From: 66-474 sp035281745
GTDB lineage: Bacteria; Pseudomonadota; Gammaproteobacteria; Xanthomonadales; Rhodanobacteraceae
Length of the DNA: 64,000 bases
Direction: 5' to 3'
Assembly: GCA_035281745.1 (NCBI GenBank)
Contig: DATEDI010000014.1
Location: 156,096 to 220,095, forward strand
A program made the position numbers and the translations under genes. Every line of letters starts with the position of its first letter. Positions within the stretch are counted from its first letter, which is position 1. This document shows positions 17,056 through 24,946 of this stretch, piece after piece. The notes below the pieces were generated by a model. It ran no database searches and was not told where the DNA came from. It was given only the letters and a program-made list of their open reading frames with translations.

Positions 17056-17571
17056 ATGAGCCGCACGAAACTCTCCCATCTCGACGCATCCAATCGCCCG
17101 CGCATGGTGGATGTCGGCGCGAAAACCGCCACCGCGCGGAGCGCGGTTGCCGAGGCCGTGGTGCGCTTTCCAAAAGGCGTCGCGGATGTCTTGCGCGATG
17201 GCGGGATGCGCAGCAAGAAGGGGCCGGTGATCGATACCGCGATCGTGGCCGGCACCATGGCCGCAAAACGCACGCACGAATTGATTCCGTTCTGCCATCC
17301 GCTGGCGATCGAACGTTGCAGGATTGAAGCGGATTTCGTGTCGGACACCGAACTCGCCATCCGTTGCGAAGTCGCGATCACGCACAAGACCGGCGTCGAA
17401 ATGGAAGCGCTGACGGGCGCCAGCGTCGCGGCCCTCACGATCTACGACATGTGCAAGGCGCTGTCGCATGAAATCTTGATAGAACGTGTGCGGTTGCTGG
17501 AGAAATCCGGCGGCAAGCGCGAAGTGAGGGCGGGGAAAGCCGCGCCGCGCAAGCGGTCGAGGGCGCGATGA
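17056..17571 (+). CDS. moaC: Cyclic pyranopterin monophosphate synthase
   Basis: 171 residues. It begins MSRTKLSHLD and carries PRMVDVGAKTATARSAVA, KKGPVIDTAIVAGTMAAKRTHELIPFCH and the catalytic region THKTGVEMEALTGASVAALT. It acts with MoaA, rearranging cyclo-GTP to cyclic pyranopterin monophosphate. ATG 17056 is set by homology; GGAG at 17041-17044 is better spaced for TTG 17050, so two extra residues are possible. Stop overlaps moaD (ATGA). Confidence 0.95.
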   Translation: MSRTKLSHLDASNRPRMVDVGAKTATARSAVAEAVVRFPKGVADVLRDGGMRSKKGPVIDTAIVAGTMAAKRTHELIPFCHPLAIERCRIEADFVSDTELAIRCEVAITHKTGVEMEALTGASVAALTIYDMCKALSHEILIERVRLLEKSGGKREVRAGKAAPRKRSRAR

Positions 17572-17807
17572 GTTACCGGCTGCTGTACTTCGCTTCGTTG
17601 TGCGACGCCGCCGGCCGCGCCGAGGAACAAGTCGCAAGCGACGCCGGCAACGTTCGCGCACTGTACGCGGAACTGGCGGCGCGGCATGGGTTCACATTCA
17701 CGCCGGACCGCCTGCGCGTGGCGGTCAATGGCGCCTTCACCGATTGGAACCACCGGCTCGTCGACAATGATGAAGTCGTGTTCGTGCCACCAGTGAGCGG
17801 AGGCTGA
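17568..17807 (+). CDS. moaD: Molybdopterin synthase small, sulfur-carrier subunit
   Basis: 79 residues with a ubiquitin-like fold pattern, ending PPVSGG. The terminal Gly-Gly is adenylated and thiocarboxylated, then inserted into MoaE to donate sulfur. Length equals E. coli MoaD. Overlaps moaC by four bases, and one base separates it from moaE, so the two subunits are made together. Confidence 0.95.
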   Translation: MSYRLLYFASLCDAAGRAEEQVASDAGNVRALYAELAARHGFTFTPDRLRVAVNGAFTDWNHRLVDNDEVVFVPPVSGG

Positions 17808-17808
17808 C

Positions 17809-18231
17809 ATGTTCGCGATCAGCGAGGCGGCCATCGATGTCGCCGGCCTGCAGCACGGACTTGAAGCGGATGGAGCGGGCGCGGTCGTGTGTTTCGAAGG
17901 GCGCGTGCGCAACTACAACGAAGGGCGGGCAGTGAATGGGCTTTCGTACCAAGCCTACATCGAGTTGGCGGAGGCCGAGGGGCGCCGGATCGTCGAGGAA
18001 GCGCGCGGCCGGTTCGCGGTCGAACGCATCTCATGCATCCACCGTGTCGGCGATCTCGCGCTGGGTGATGTCGCGGTGTGGGCGGGCGTGTCGGCGGGTC
18101 ACCGAGCGGCGGCGTTCGAGGCATGCCGCTATGTGATCGACGAGGTCAAGGCGCGCGTGCCAATCTGGAAGCGCGAGCACTACGTCGAGGGCGATTCCGA
18201 GTGGCTGCACCCGGAATCCGCACCGAAATGA
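17809..18231 (+). CDS. moaE: Molybdopterin synthase large, catalytic subunit
   Basis: 140 residues. Conserved GAVVCFEGRVRNYNEG, LSYQAYIELAE, and HRVGDLALGD, then the catalytic VPIWKREHYVEGDSEW with the Lys that forms the active site. It adds the dithiolene sulfurs to cyclic pyranopterin monophosphate. Last gene of moaACDE; moaB and mog are not in the window. Confidence 0.95.
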   Translation: MFAISEAAIDVAGLQHGLEADGAGAVVCFEGRVRNYNEGRAVNGLSYQAYIELAEAEGRRIVEEARGRFAVERISCIHRVGDLALGDVAVWAGVSAGHRAAAFEACRYVIDEVKARVPIWKREHYVEGDSEWLHPESAPK

Positions 18232-18261
18232 TTGCCTGAAAGCAGCGACGCCGGTACTCTG
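18232..18261 (+). promoter_or_regulatory. Likely promoter of tRNA-Ser(GGA) and SRP RNA
   Basis: -35 TTGCCT (18232-18237) and -10 TACTCT (18256-18261), 18 bp apart, directly after the moaE stop. Transcription would begin about 10 nt before the tRNA. Confidence 0.45.
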
Positions 18262-18278
18262 CTCCGTTCACTTTCTCG

Positions 18279-18370
18279 GAGAGGTGTCCGAGCGGTCGAA
18301 GGAGCACGCCTGGAAAGTGTGTAAGCGGCTAAACCCCGCTTCAAGGGTTCGAATCCCTTCCTCTCCGCCA
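18279..18370 (+). tRNA. tRNA-Ser (anticodon GGA)
   Basis: 92-nt class II tRNA. Acceptor GGAGAGG pairs with CCTCTCC; D-arm and anticodon GGA (decodes UCC/UCU); a long variable arm; T-loop GTTCGAATC; G discriminator; encoded CCA at the end. SRP RNA follows 14 nt later and may be co-transcribed. Confidence 0.96.
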
Positions 18371-18384
18371 GTTTCAAGTTCATG

Positions 18385-18496
18385 GTGGCCCCGTTGGTGC
18401 CTCCGCGACGATAGATCGAAAACCCCGCCAGATCCGGAAGGAAGCAACGGTATCGATTGACTCGTGCGCCGGAGATCCGCTGACGGGGCCGCCGCC
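18385..18496 (+). ncRNA. ffs: Signal recognition particle RNA (4.5S, small bacterial form)
   Basis: About 112 nt. The domain IV tip with GATCCGGAAGGAAGCA (GGAA tetraloop) and the asymmetric loop are diagnostic. The two ends pair (GGTGGCCCCGT with ACGGGGCCGCC), as do inner strands CTCCG/CGGAG and GATCGA/TCGATT, giving one long hairpin. It binds Ffh to target membrane proteins. The 3' 91 nt and a few flanking bases are repeated exactly at 18614-18711. Confidence 0.95.
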
Positions 18497-18509
18497 ATTC
18501 CGGGCGAGC

Positions 18510-18600
18510 AACCATCCATGGTGCTGGGCGCCGGTGCGGCCATCCATGGCCGCCCGTTCTAAGCGGCACGCGATGCCACCGGCATCACGTAAACGCCGCT
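18510..18600 (-). repeat. Structured intergenic repeat, copy 2 (between the SRP RNA copies)
   Basis: On the minus strand it aligns end to end with copy 1. A 6-bp stem with loop GGT (18572-18586) and a 7-bp stem with loop TGGA (18536-18553) are followed by end GCACCATGGATGGTT (18510-18524). Stem bases differ from copy 1 but stay paired. Confidence 0.7.
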
Positions 18601-18613
18601 TCTCACCCCCCGA

Positions 18614-18711
18614 CGACGATAGATCGAAAACCCCGCCAGATCCGGAAGGAAGCAACGGTATCGATTGACTCGTGCGCCGGAGATCCGCTGACGGGGCCGC
18701 CGCCATTCCGG
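18614..18711 (+). pseudogene. Partial second copy of SRP RNA (5' end missing)
   Basis: 98 nt identical to 18406-18503, including the whole apical GGAA hairpin and the 3' strand. The 5' strand that should pair with ACGGGGCC is absent; C-rich unrelated sequence stands there. It could still fold the Ffh-binding tip if transcribed, but no promoter is seen just before it. It lies just upstream of the dnaX promoter. Confidence 0.8.
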
Positions 18712-18713
18712 CC

Positions 18714-18742
18714 TTGGTCTCGCTGCCCCGACTTGGCACAAT
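18714..18742 (+). promoter_or_regulatory. Likely dnaX promoter
   Basis: -35 TTGGTC (18714-18719), 17-bp spacer, -10 CACAAT (18737-18742), about 26 bp before the dnaX start. It begins right after the truncated SRP copy. Confidence 0.4.
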
Positions 18743-18767
18743 GGGTAACCGCCCACAGATCGTGCCC

Positions 18768-20414
18768 ATGACTTATCAGGTCCTCGCCCGCAAATGGCGC
18801 CCGAAGCAGTTCGGTGAACTGGTCGGGCAGGAACATGTCGTCAAGGCGCTGACCCACGCGCTGGATTCCGGACGCGTGCACCACGCGTATCTGTTCACCG
18901 GCACGCGCGGCGTCGGCAAGACCACCATCGCGCGCATCTTCGCCAAGTCGCTCAATTGCGAGCGTGGCATGTCGGCGCATCCGTGTGGCGAATGCGCGAT
19001 CTGCAAGGCGGTCGATGCCGGCCGTTTCGTGGACCTGATCGAAATCGACGCGGCCAGCAACACCGGTGTGGACGACGTCCGCGAGGTGATCGAGAACGCG
19101 CAGTACGCGCCCGCGCAGGGGCGCTACAAGGTGTATCTGGTGGACGAGGTGCACATGCTCTCCAAGAGCGCCTTCAACGCCTTGTTGAAGACGCTGGAAG
19201 AGCCGCCCGAGCACGTGAAGTTCCTGCTCGCCACCACCGATCCGCAAAAGCTGCCGGTGACGGTGCTGTCGCGTTGCCTGAAGTTCGGCTTGAAGCGCTT
19301 GCTGCCGGAGCAGATCGCCGGGCAGATGCGGATGATCCTGGGCCGGGAAAGCGTCGGCTTCGACGATGGCGCGATCGAAGCGCTCGCGCGTGGCGCGGAT
19401 GGTTCGCTGCGCGACGGCTTGTCGTTGCTCGATCAGGCCATTGCACATGGCGGCGGCGCGCTGCGCACGGACGACGTGCGCGCGATGCTGGGCACGATCG
19501 CCGACAACGACGTGGGCGCATTGTTGCGCGCGTTGGCCGACGGCGACGGCAAGGCGTTGATGGACGAGGCCGATCGCGTCGCTGGTTTGTCCCCCGATTT
19601 CGCGGTGGTGCTGGAACAACTCGCGACCGCGCTGCATCGTATCCAGTTGCGGCAACTGGTGCCGGGTTTTGCGGGCGACGAAGCCGAACGCGAAGTGCTC
19701 GACGTGCTCGCGATGGAAGTCGACCCCGAGGACGTGCAGGTTTGGTACCAATTTGCGTTGCAGGGGCGCCGCGATCTGCCTCTGGCGCCGGACGTCCGCT
19801 CCGGATTCGAAATGACCTTGTTGCGGATGCTGGCGTTTCGCGGGGGCGGATCCGGTGAGGCAGGCGAAGAGCGCAAGACGTCGGCCCGCGAACGTACACC
19901 AACCGTGCGCTCCGAAGTTGCAGTATCGAAGCCGCCTGCGCCATCACCCATCATGCGGCACAGTCACGGTGTCACCGATGCGCCCGATCAACCCGCTCCG
20001 CCAGAAGCGCAGGCGCCGCGCATCGAGGGCCTGGCCGATTGGGAAGCCTGGATCCGGCGGGCCGGGCTGGGCGGTCCGGTCGGGTTGCTCGCTCAGCACG
20101 CGGTGCCGAAATCGTTCGAGGGCGACGTGCTGATGCTGGCCCTGAAACCAGAGCACATGATTTTTTGCAGCGACGCGTTGTGCAAGCAGCTTCAGGACAA
20201 GCTGGGCGAGGCGATCGACCGCAGTCTGCGCGTGCGCATCGTGCACGAAGCGGTGGCCGAAACGCCGGCCACGCGTGCAGCCAAGGCGCGTTCCGACGAA
20301 CAGGCCGCGGCCGAGCGTGCACTGGCGGATGATCCATTCGTCCAGGACATGCAGCGTCAGTTCGGCGCGCAAATCATCCCCGAGAGCATTCGACCCGCAG
20401 GCAGACAGGCATGA
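18768..20414 (+). CDS. dnaX: DNA polymerase III subunit gamma/tau (clamp loader)
   Basis: 548 residues. N-terminal MTYQVLARKWRPKQF is typical. Walker A GTRGVGKT at 45-52, four-Cys zinc site (C64, C73, C76, C79), DEVHML Walker B and SRC sensor 1 follow. A Pro/Ala-rich linker leads to a C-terminal tau-like domain, shorter than in E. coli. It is the motor of the replicative clamp loader and tethers polymerase cores. A more upstream ATG (18741) overlaps the -10 and is unlikely. Stop overlaps ybaB (ATGA), the usual dnaX-ybaB-recR order. Confidence 0.95.
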   Translation: MTYQVLARKWRPKQFGELVGQEHVVKALTHALDSGRVHHAYLFTGTRGVGKTTIARIFAKSLNCERGMSAHPCGECAICKAVDAGRFVDLIEIDAASNTGVDDVREVIENAQYAPAQGRYKVYLVDEVHMLSKSAFNALLKTLEEPPEHVKFLLATTDPQKLPVTVLSRCLKFGLKRLLPEQIAGQMRMILGRESVGFDDGAIEALARGADGSLRDGLSLLDQAIAHGGGALRTDDVRAMLGTIADNDVGALLRALADGDGKALMDEADRVAGLSPDFAVVLEQLATALHRIQLRQLVPGFAGDEAEREVLDVLAMEVDPEDVQVWYQFALQGRRDLPLAPDVRSGFEMTLLRMLAFRGGGSGEAGEERKTSARERTPTVRSEVAVSKPPAPSPIMRHSHGVTDAPDQPAPPEAQAPRIEGLADWEAWIRRAGLGGPVGLLAQHAVPKSFEGDVLMLALKPEHMIFCSDALCKQLQDKLGEAIDRSLRVRIVHEAVAETPATRAAKARSDEQAAAERALADDPFVQDMQRQFGAQIIPESIRPAGRQA

Positions 20415-20734
20415 AAGGACAAATCGGACAATTGATGCAGCAGGCTCAGCAGATGCAGGAGAACCTGAAGCGCGCGCAGGAAGAAATTGCGAAACTGGAA
20501 GTCACCGGCAGCGCCGGTGGCGGCATGGTCGAGGTCACCATGACCGGTCGCCACGAGGTGCGCCGCGTGCGCATCGATCGCAAGCTGATCACGGATGACC
20601 CGGAGATGGCCGAAGACATGGTGGCGGCAGCCGTCAATGACGCCGTCAACAAGGTCGCCGAAGTCAGCCAGCAGAAACTCGGCAGCGTCAGTTCCGGGAT
20701 GAATCTGCCGCCCGGTTTCAAGCTGCCGTTCTGA
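20411..20734 (+). CDS. ybaB: YbaB/EbfC family nucleoid-associated protein
   Basis: 107 residues. N-terminal helix MKGQIGQLMQQAQQMQENLK, then the strand GGGMVEVTMTGRHEVRRVRID typical of the family, and C-terminal helix with MNLPPGFKLPF. It forms a homodimeric tweezer that binds DNA and is nearly always between dnaX and recR. ATGA overlap with dnaX. Confidence 0.95.
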   Translation: MKGQIGQLMQQAQQMQENLKRAQEEIAKLEVTGSAGGGMVEVTMTGRHEVRRVRIDRKLITDDPEMAEDMVAAAVNDAVNKVAEVSQQKLGSVSSGMNLPPGFKLPF

Positions 20735-20742
20735 ACGAAGGA

Positions 20743-20839
20743 ACGGGGTCAGCGTCACCCCGGTGAGTGGGTGTCAGAGTCACTTTTCCAGCCGTTCGTT
20801 CGCAAGTAGCCACGCTTCAGAAAAGTGACTCTGACCCCC
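20743..20839. repeat. Inverted-repeat element of the GGGGTCAG type
   Basis: Perfect 16-bp inverted repeat (20773-20788 with 20820-20835) around a 31-nt spacer. The left arm is preceded by a half-copy GGGGTCAGCGTCACC (20745-20759). The same unit, slightly changed, is at 62822-62960. The form resembles REP elements served by REP-associated tyrosine transposases; no such transposase lies in the window. Confidence 0.65.
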
Positions 20840-20881
20840 GCTTTCGACCCTGCTTCCCATCCCTCACGAAGTTGCGTGTGC

Positions 20882-21484
20882 ATGCCTTCCGAATCCAATC
20901 TTCTTGCCGAACTGATCGAAGCCCTGCGCTGCCTTCCGGGCGTCGGCGCCAAGAGCGCACAACGCATGGCCTTCCATCTGCTGGAGCGCGACCGCGAAGG
21001 TGGTACGCGTTTGGCGGCGTCGCTGCAGCAGGCGATGCAGCGGATCGGACACTGCAAGTCGTGCCGCAACTTCAGTGAATCGGATGAATGCGCGATTTGT
21101 GCGAGCGCATCGCGCGATGCCGCACTGCTGTGTGTGGTCGAGACACCCGCCGATCTGCTTGCGATCGAACAAGCCACCGGCTATCGCGGTCGCTACTTCG
21201 TGTTGATGGGGCGGCTCTCGCCGCTGGACGGGATGGGACCGCATGAACTTGGCGGCGATCTTTTGACGCGCAAACTCGGCCACGGCGAAGTGCGCGAACT
21301 GGTGATCGCGACCAACCCGACCGTGGAGGGCGAGGCCACCGCGCACTGGCTGGGACAACTCGCCCGCGCGGCCGGCGTGCGCGCCACCCGCCTCGCGCAC
21401 GGTGTGCCGCTGGGCGGCGAACTCGAATATGTCGACCGCGGCACGCTCGCGCACGCATTCGGCAGTCGCCTGACCATGGAGTGA
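20882..21484 (+). CDS. recR: Recombination protein RecR
   Basis: 200 residues. Helix-hairpin-helix LPGVGAKSAQRMAFHLL, a four-Cys zinc finger (CKSCRNF and CAIC), and a TOPRIM domain with VVETPADLLAIE and ATNPTVEGEATAHWL. It works with RecF and RecO to load RecA at gaps. The start at 20882 fits the family; the upstream repeat element separates it from ybaB. Confidence 0.96.
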   Translation: MPSESNLLAELIEALRCLPGVGAKSAQRMAFHLLERDREGGTRLAASLQQAMQRIGHCKSCRNFSESDECAICASASRDAALLCVVETPADLLAIEQATGYRGRYFVLMGRLSPLDGMGPHELGGDLLTRKLGHGEVRELVIATNPTVEGEATAHWLGQLARAAGVRATRLAHGVPLGGELEYVDRGTLAHAFGSRLTME

Positions 21485-21487
21485 ACG

Positions 21488-21922
21488 ATGTCGGCACAAG
21501 CAGAACCCGAGTTGCAACTGCAGATTCCCGCCGTGGAGGAATATCTCGCATTGCGGGTGGCCGCAGGCCTGAGCGCGATGAGCGCTGCGGGTGCGCGTGA
21601 AGGACTTCGGGCAAGTTGGTGCGCGGTCTGCATCCGCGCCGGTGGTGAATTGATCGGCATGGGGCGCGTGGTCGGCGACGGCGGCCTGTTCCTGTTCGTG
21701 GTCGACATCGCAGTGACGCCGACCTGGCAGCGGCGCGGTCTGGGCCGGCGCATCATGCAGGCGCTGATGGAGCAGGTGCACACGCGTGCATTTCCCTACA
21801 CCCAAGTGGGCCTGATCGCGGACGGTAGCGCGGATCGCCTGTACGAGAAGTTCGGTTTCAGACTGGTCGCGCCCGAATCGCAGGGCATGTCGTTGCGGAT
21901 AGAGAAAGGAGAGCGCGCGTGA
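21488..21922 (+). CDS. GNAT-family N-acetyltransferase
   Basis: 144 residues. The acetyl-CoA motif VTPTWQRRGLGRRIMQALM and the C-terminal ADGSADRLYEKFGFRLV place it in the GNAT superfamily. Substrate unknown. Starts 3 bp after recR and overlaps the next gene's GTG start, so it is probably in the dnaX-recR operon. Confidence 0.85.
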   Translation: MSAQAEPELQLQIPAVEEYLALRVAAGLSAMSAAGAREGLRASWCAVCIRAGGELIGMGRVVGDGGLFLFVVDIAVTPTWQRRGLGRRIMQALMEQVHTRAFPYTQVGLIADGSADRLYEKFGFRLVAPESQGMSLRIEKGERA

Positions 21923-22266
21923 GCGACACGATTTTCGACAAGATCATCCGCCGCGAGATTCCAGCCGATGTGGTGTACGAAGACGAAGACGTGCTCGCGT
22001 TCCGCGACATCCACCCGCAGGCGCCGGTGCATGCGTTGTTCATCCCCAAACACAAATCGTTGCCGACCTTGAACGACTGCGGCGAAGCCGACGCACCACT
22101 ACTCGGCAAGTTGCTGCTGGCGGCGTCCGCATATGCCAAGCGCGAAGGCTTCGCCGAGGATGGCTACCGCTGCGTGCTGAACTGCAACGCCGGTGGCGGA
22201 CAAACCGTGTTCTACCTGCACGTGCATCTGCTGGCGGGCAGGAAAATGCCGGAACGGATGTCCTGA
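21919..22266 (+). CDS. HIT-family nucleotide hydrolase/transferase (HinT-like) with altered triad
   Basis: 115 residues with a GTG start inside the upstream stop. IFDKIIRREIPADVVYEDEDVLAFRDI and APVHALFIPK match HinT proteins, which hydrolyse adenosine phosphoramidates. The histidine triad region reads YLHVH (Y99, H101, H103): the first His of the usual HLHVH is Tyr. The middle His, the nucleophile in the family, is kept, so some activity is likely. Confidence 0.9.
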   Translation: MSDTIFDKIIRREIPADVVYEDEDVLAFRDIHPQAPVHALFIPKHKSLPTLNDCGEADAPLLGKLLLAASAYAKREGFAEDGYRCVLNCNAGGGQTVFYLHVHLLAGRKMPERMS

Positions 22267-22320
22267 GGCGGCGATCCGGCATGAAGACGCCCGCTGGCGC
22301 GGGCGTCCGCGAACACATCG

Positions 22321-22926
22321 TCAGCCTTTCTTCGGCGGCGGTGGGGGTGGCGCGGGGCGCGGCACCACGATCACGCGCGGCGGGAAAAACGCCGGTCCAC
22401 CCCAACCGCAGCCCCAAGGTGACCAGAACGGATCGCAGAACCCGCCCCCCCATGGACCCCACGGTCCGTAAGGGTAGGGTGTCGCCGTGTACACGGGACG
22501 CGGTTTCCACAGGTACACGTTGTTGGCCTCGACCTTGGGATAGGTGTAATCGAACTGGCCGATCTTGTGCTGGACCGTGCCGCCGAGCGTACCCGTCACG
22601 GTGATCTCGCGACCCTTGGCGAACACTTCCGGATCGTAGAAGCCCTGCTTGCACGCGACGAAGCGGCCTAGGCTGTCCTCGCCGGCCTTCGGCCTTGCCT
22701 GCGAATCGAGCGGTTCGGCCAGCACGAAGAAACAGGTTTGCTGTTGCTGTGGTTGGGTTTCGACGATTTCGCCGCCCCAGCGCACTTGCGCGGCGTTGGA
22801 GGTGCCGCTGCGGGCGGCATCCAGCGTCACCGGTGCGTAGTTGCCGGCCAGCGGCTGCGGAATGGTGGCGCAGCCGCCCAAAGCCAGCGCGCCGATGATG
22901 GAAAGAAACAAGACGCGACGTGACAT
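22321..22926 (-). CDS. Slp-like outer-membrane lipoprotein
   Basis: 201 residues. Signal peptide with lipobox LGGC (Cys 19), then the Slp family core with VRWGGEIVETQ, a Cys pair region (TCFFV and FVACKQGF) and ITVTGTLGG. The tail is very rich in Pro, Gly, Trp and Tyr (about 150-201), ending in a Pro run. E. coli Slp is induced by starvation; function is poorly known. Low-complexity tail is unusual against E. coli Slp. Confidence 0.8.
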   Translation of the reverse strand: MSRRVLFLSIIGALALGGCATIPQPLAGNYAPVTLDAARSGTSNAAQVRWGGEIVETQPQQQQTCFFVLAEPLDSQARPKAGEDSLGRFVACKQGFYDPEVFAKGREITVTGTLGGTVQHKIGQFDYTYPKVEANNVYLWKPRPVYTATPYPYGPWGPWGGGFCDPFWSPWGCGWGGPAFFPPRVIVVPRPAPPPPPPKKG

Positions 22927-22954
22927 GACATGCCTCCGAGATGGACCGCTTCAG

Positions 22955-24946
22955 CTATTTGACCACACGGCGCGGCCGGAAATGACGCACGCGTCGCACG
23001 AATTCCCGGATTCGTTCAGGCGGCGGTTCGGGAACGGCGTAACGCAGATGCAGGTATTCGGTGGCGAGTTCCCCGAGGGCAGCCGACGAATCGGGCAGCG
23101 CTGCGGCCGAACGCGCGTAGAAATCGCGCGGGCCTTCCGCGTGGCCGCGCACGATACCGAACCGCGCCAGTCGATGCTGCAGGCGCTGTTGCGCAGCGGT
23201 CAGCGCGTCGCGCGGCCTGGCGCGCGGACGCAAGGTTGCCAGCAGCGCGCCGAGGCCCAACGCGGCGAACACCACAATGGCCAACGCCACGCCCAGCATC
23301 TGCGCGGTGGCGTGCTCGATGCCGAACGGCCGCAGCAGATGTGCCTGGGACAACGCGTCGAAACCGACCACGGTCTGTCCCCACCAGCGGTTGATCACGT
23401 CCAAACGGTTGCGCCACGGCATCCAGCCATTGCTTCCGGCGCCGGTCACGTCGTCGGCCGCGCCGCCGGTGCTCGCGAGAATCACGCGGCTGACCGCGGC
23501 GGTGGGATCGGCGCGCACCCAGCCGCGCCCGGCGAGCCAGACTTCAGACCATGCGTGTGCATCGGACTGGCGGACCAGGAGATAACGCGCGAAGTCGTTC
23601 CAGTAGCCGCCCTGGTATCCGATCACCACGCGCGCGGGGATGCCCGCGGCACGCATCAGGAAGGTGAAGGCGCTGGCGTAGTGTTCGCAGAAGCCGGTCT
23701 TCGTGTCGAACAGGAAATCGTCGATGCTGTTGCGACCGAGCGGCGGCGCGTCGAGGTCGTACACGAAGCCGCCGGCGTGAAAAAGATCCAGTGCATCGCG
23801 AATGATCGCGGCGTCATTCGCGCCGGCCGTGCGGCGCCAGCCTTCCGCAAGCGCCCGCGCACGGGGATCGAAGCCGGCCGGAAGTTCCAGCGCCGCCGCG
23901 CGGACGCGCGGGTCGAGCGACTCCGGGGCAAGCCGGTAATCGGTGGCCGATGCGACGCGATAGCGCAGCGTCTGGTCAATGGGTTTGGTGGACCACAAGG
24001 TATGGTCCGGTCCCATGACCGCGCCTTCGGGACTGTCGATCGGCACGTCCAGCGCAAACATCCAGTGTCGATGGCTGGGCAGCAGCGTGACCTCGTAATG
24101 CGTAGCCGGATCGCGGACGCCGATCGGGACCGGGCGCGATGGTCGGCGCGCGGCGGGGCCGGGCAGCCACGCGCGGCCATCGAACTTCCACAACACCATG
24201 CCGCGGAAATAGCGTTTGCTTTCCGGCGGCGGTGCGCCATCGAAGCCGACCCGCATCGCCACGGCATTGTCGGTCAACAGCGAGTGCAGGTCGCCCGGTG
24301 CCATGCGATCACCGATCCCGGTGCGCGCGACGCCGCGATCGGGGGCGCCCCACAGCGGCGTCGACAGGCGCGGGATCAACAGGAATCCGAGCAACGCGGC
24401 GGGCAGGCTGGCGGCCAGCAGCACGGTGCCGGCCTTGAAAGCCGGCAGCCAGCCGAAGTCGGGCAAGCCCGGCTGCAATGCGCGCAAAGTCGCCAGCGCA
24501 GGCAGCAGCATCAAGCCAACCAGAATGGTGAAGCCGAATGACTGGTCGAACAGCAGCGCGCTCATCAGGATGAAGCATGCGAAGCCGACCGCCATGCGCG
24601 CGTCGCGCACCGATTCGCTTTCCAGCACCTTCAGTACCAGCAGCCCGCACACGATCGCGGCGCCGGGTTCACGGCCGAGCGGCGTCCCGTATACGGCGAT
24701 GGCGTTTGCCAATACCGCGACGAGCATGGTGATGCGCAACCAGGCGTCGACGCGTCGCGGATGCCGACGGCGTTGCCACCAGCGCGCAGCCAGGACCACC
24801 GCCAGCGCCGCGGTGTACCAGGCGGGCAGATGCGCCGCGTGCGCGACGAGCACGCACAACACCGTCACGCACAGCAACGAGAAAGGCAGCGGCGCCAGCG
24901 TGGACGCCACGATGCGGGTGCCGGGCGGGGCAGCGTGCCCCGTCAT
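22955..24946 (-). CDS. DUF3488 transmembrane transglutaminase (TgpA-like)
   Basis: 663 residues. About six membrane helices in the first 210 residues, a periplasmic transglutaminase domain with triad Cys in GFCEHYASAF, His in SDAHAWSEVW and Asp in ADPTAAV, one more helix near 560-590, and a cytoplasmic helical tail (DUF4129-like). Pseudomonas TgpA is essential; its substrate is not settled. Start overlaps the DUF58 stop (ATGA); the set MoxR-DUF58-TgpA is a standard operon. Confidence 0.9.
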   Translation of the reverse strand: MTGHAAPPGTRIVASTLAPLPFSLLCVTVLCVLVAHAAHLPAWYTAALAVVLAARWWQRRRHPRRVDAWLRITMLVAVLANAIAVYGTPLGREPGAAIVCGLLVLKVLESESVRDARMAVGFACFILMSALLFDQSFGFTILVGLMLLPALATLRALQPGLPDFGWLPAFKAGTVLLAASLPAALLGFLLIPRLSTPLWGAPDRGVARTGIGDRMAPGDLHSLLTDNAVAMRVGFDGAPPPESKRYFRGMVLWKFDGRAWLPGPAARRPSRPVPIGVRDPATHYEVTLLPSHRHWMFALDVPIDSPEGAVMGPDHTLWSTKPIDQTLRYRVASATDYRLAPESLDPRVRAAALELPAGFDPRARALAEGWRRTAGANDAAIIRDALDLFHAGGFVYDLDAPPLGRNSIDDFLFDTKTGFCEHYASAFTFLMRAAGIPARVVIGYQGGYWNDFARYLLVRQSDAHAWSEVWLAGRGWVRADPTAAVSRVILASTGGAADDVTGAGSNGWMPWRNRLDVINRWWGQTVVGFDALSQAHLLRPFGIEHATAQMLGVALAIVVFAALGLGALLATLRPRARPRDALTAAQQRLQHRLARFGIVRGHAEGPRDFYARSAAALPDSSAALGELATEYLHLRYAVPEPPPERIREFVRRVRHFRPRRVVK

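Noticed and set aside
22841..24541. Plus-strand open frame of 566 codons over the transglutaminase gene
   Set aside because: No family features, a composition shadow (Arg, Gln, Gly, His), and the minus-strand gene has clear catalytic motifs and a coupled operon.
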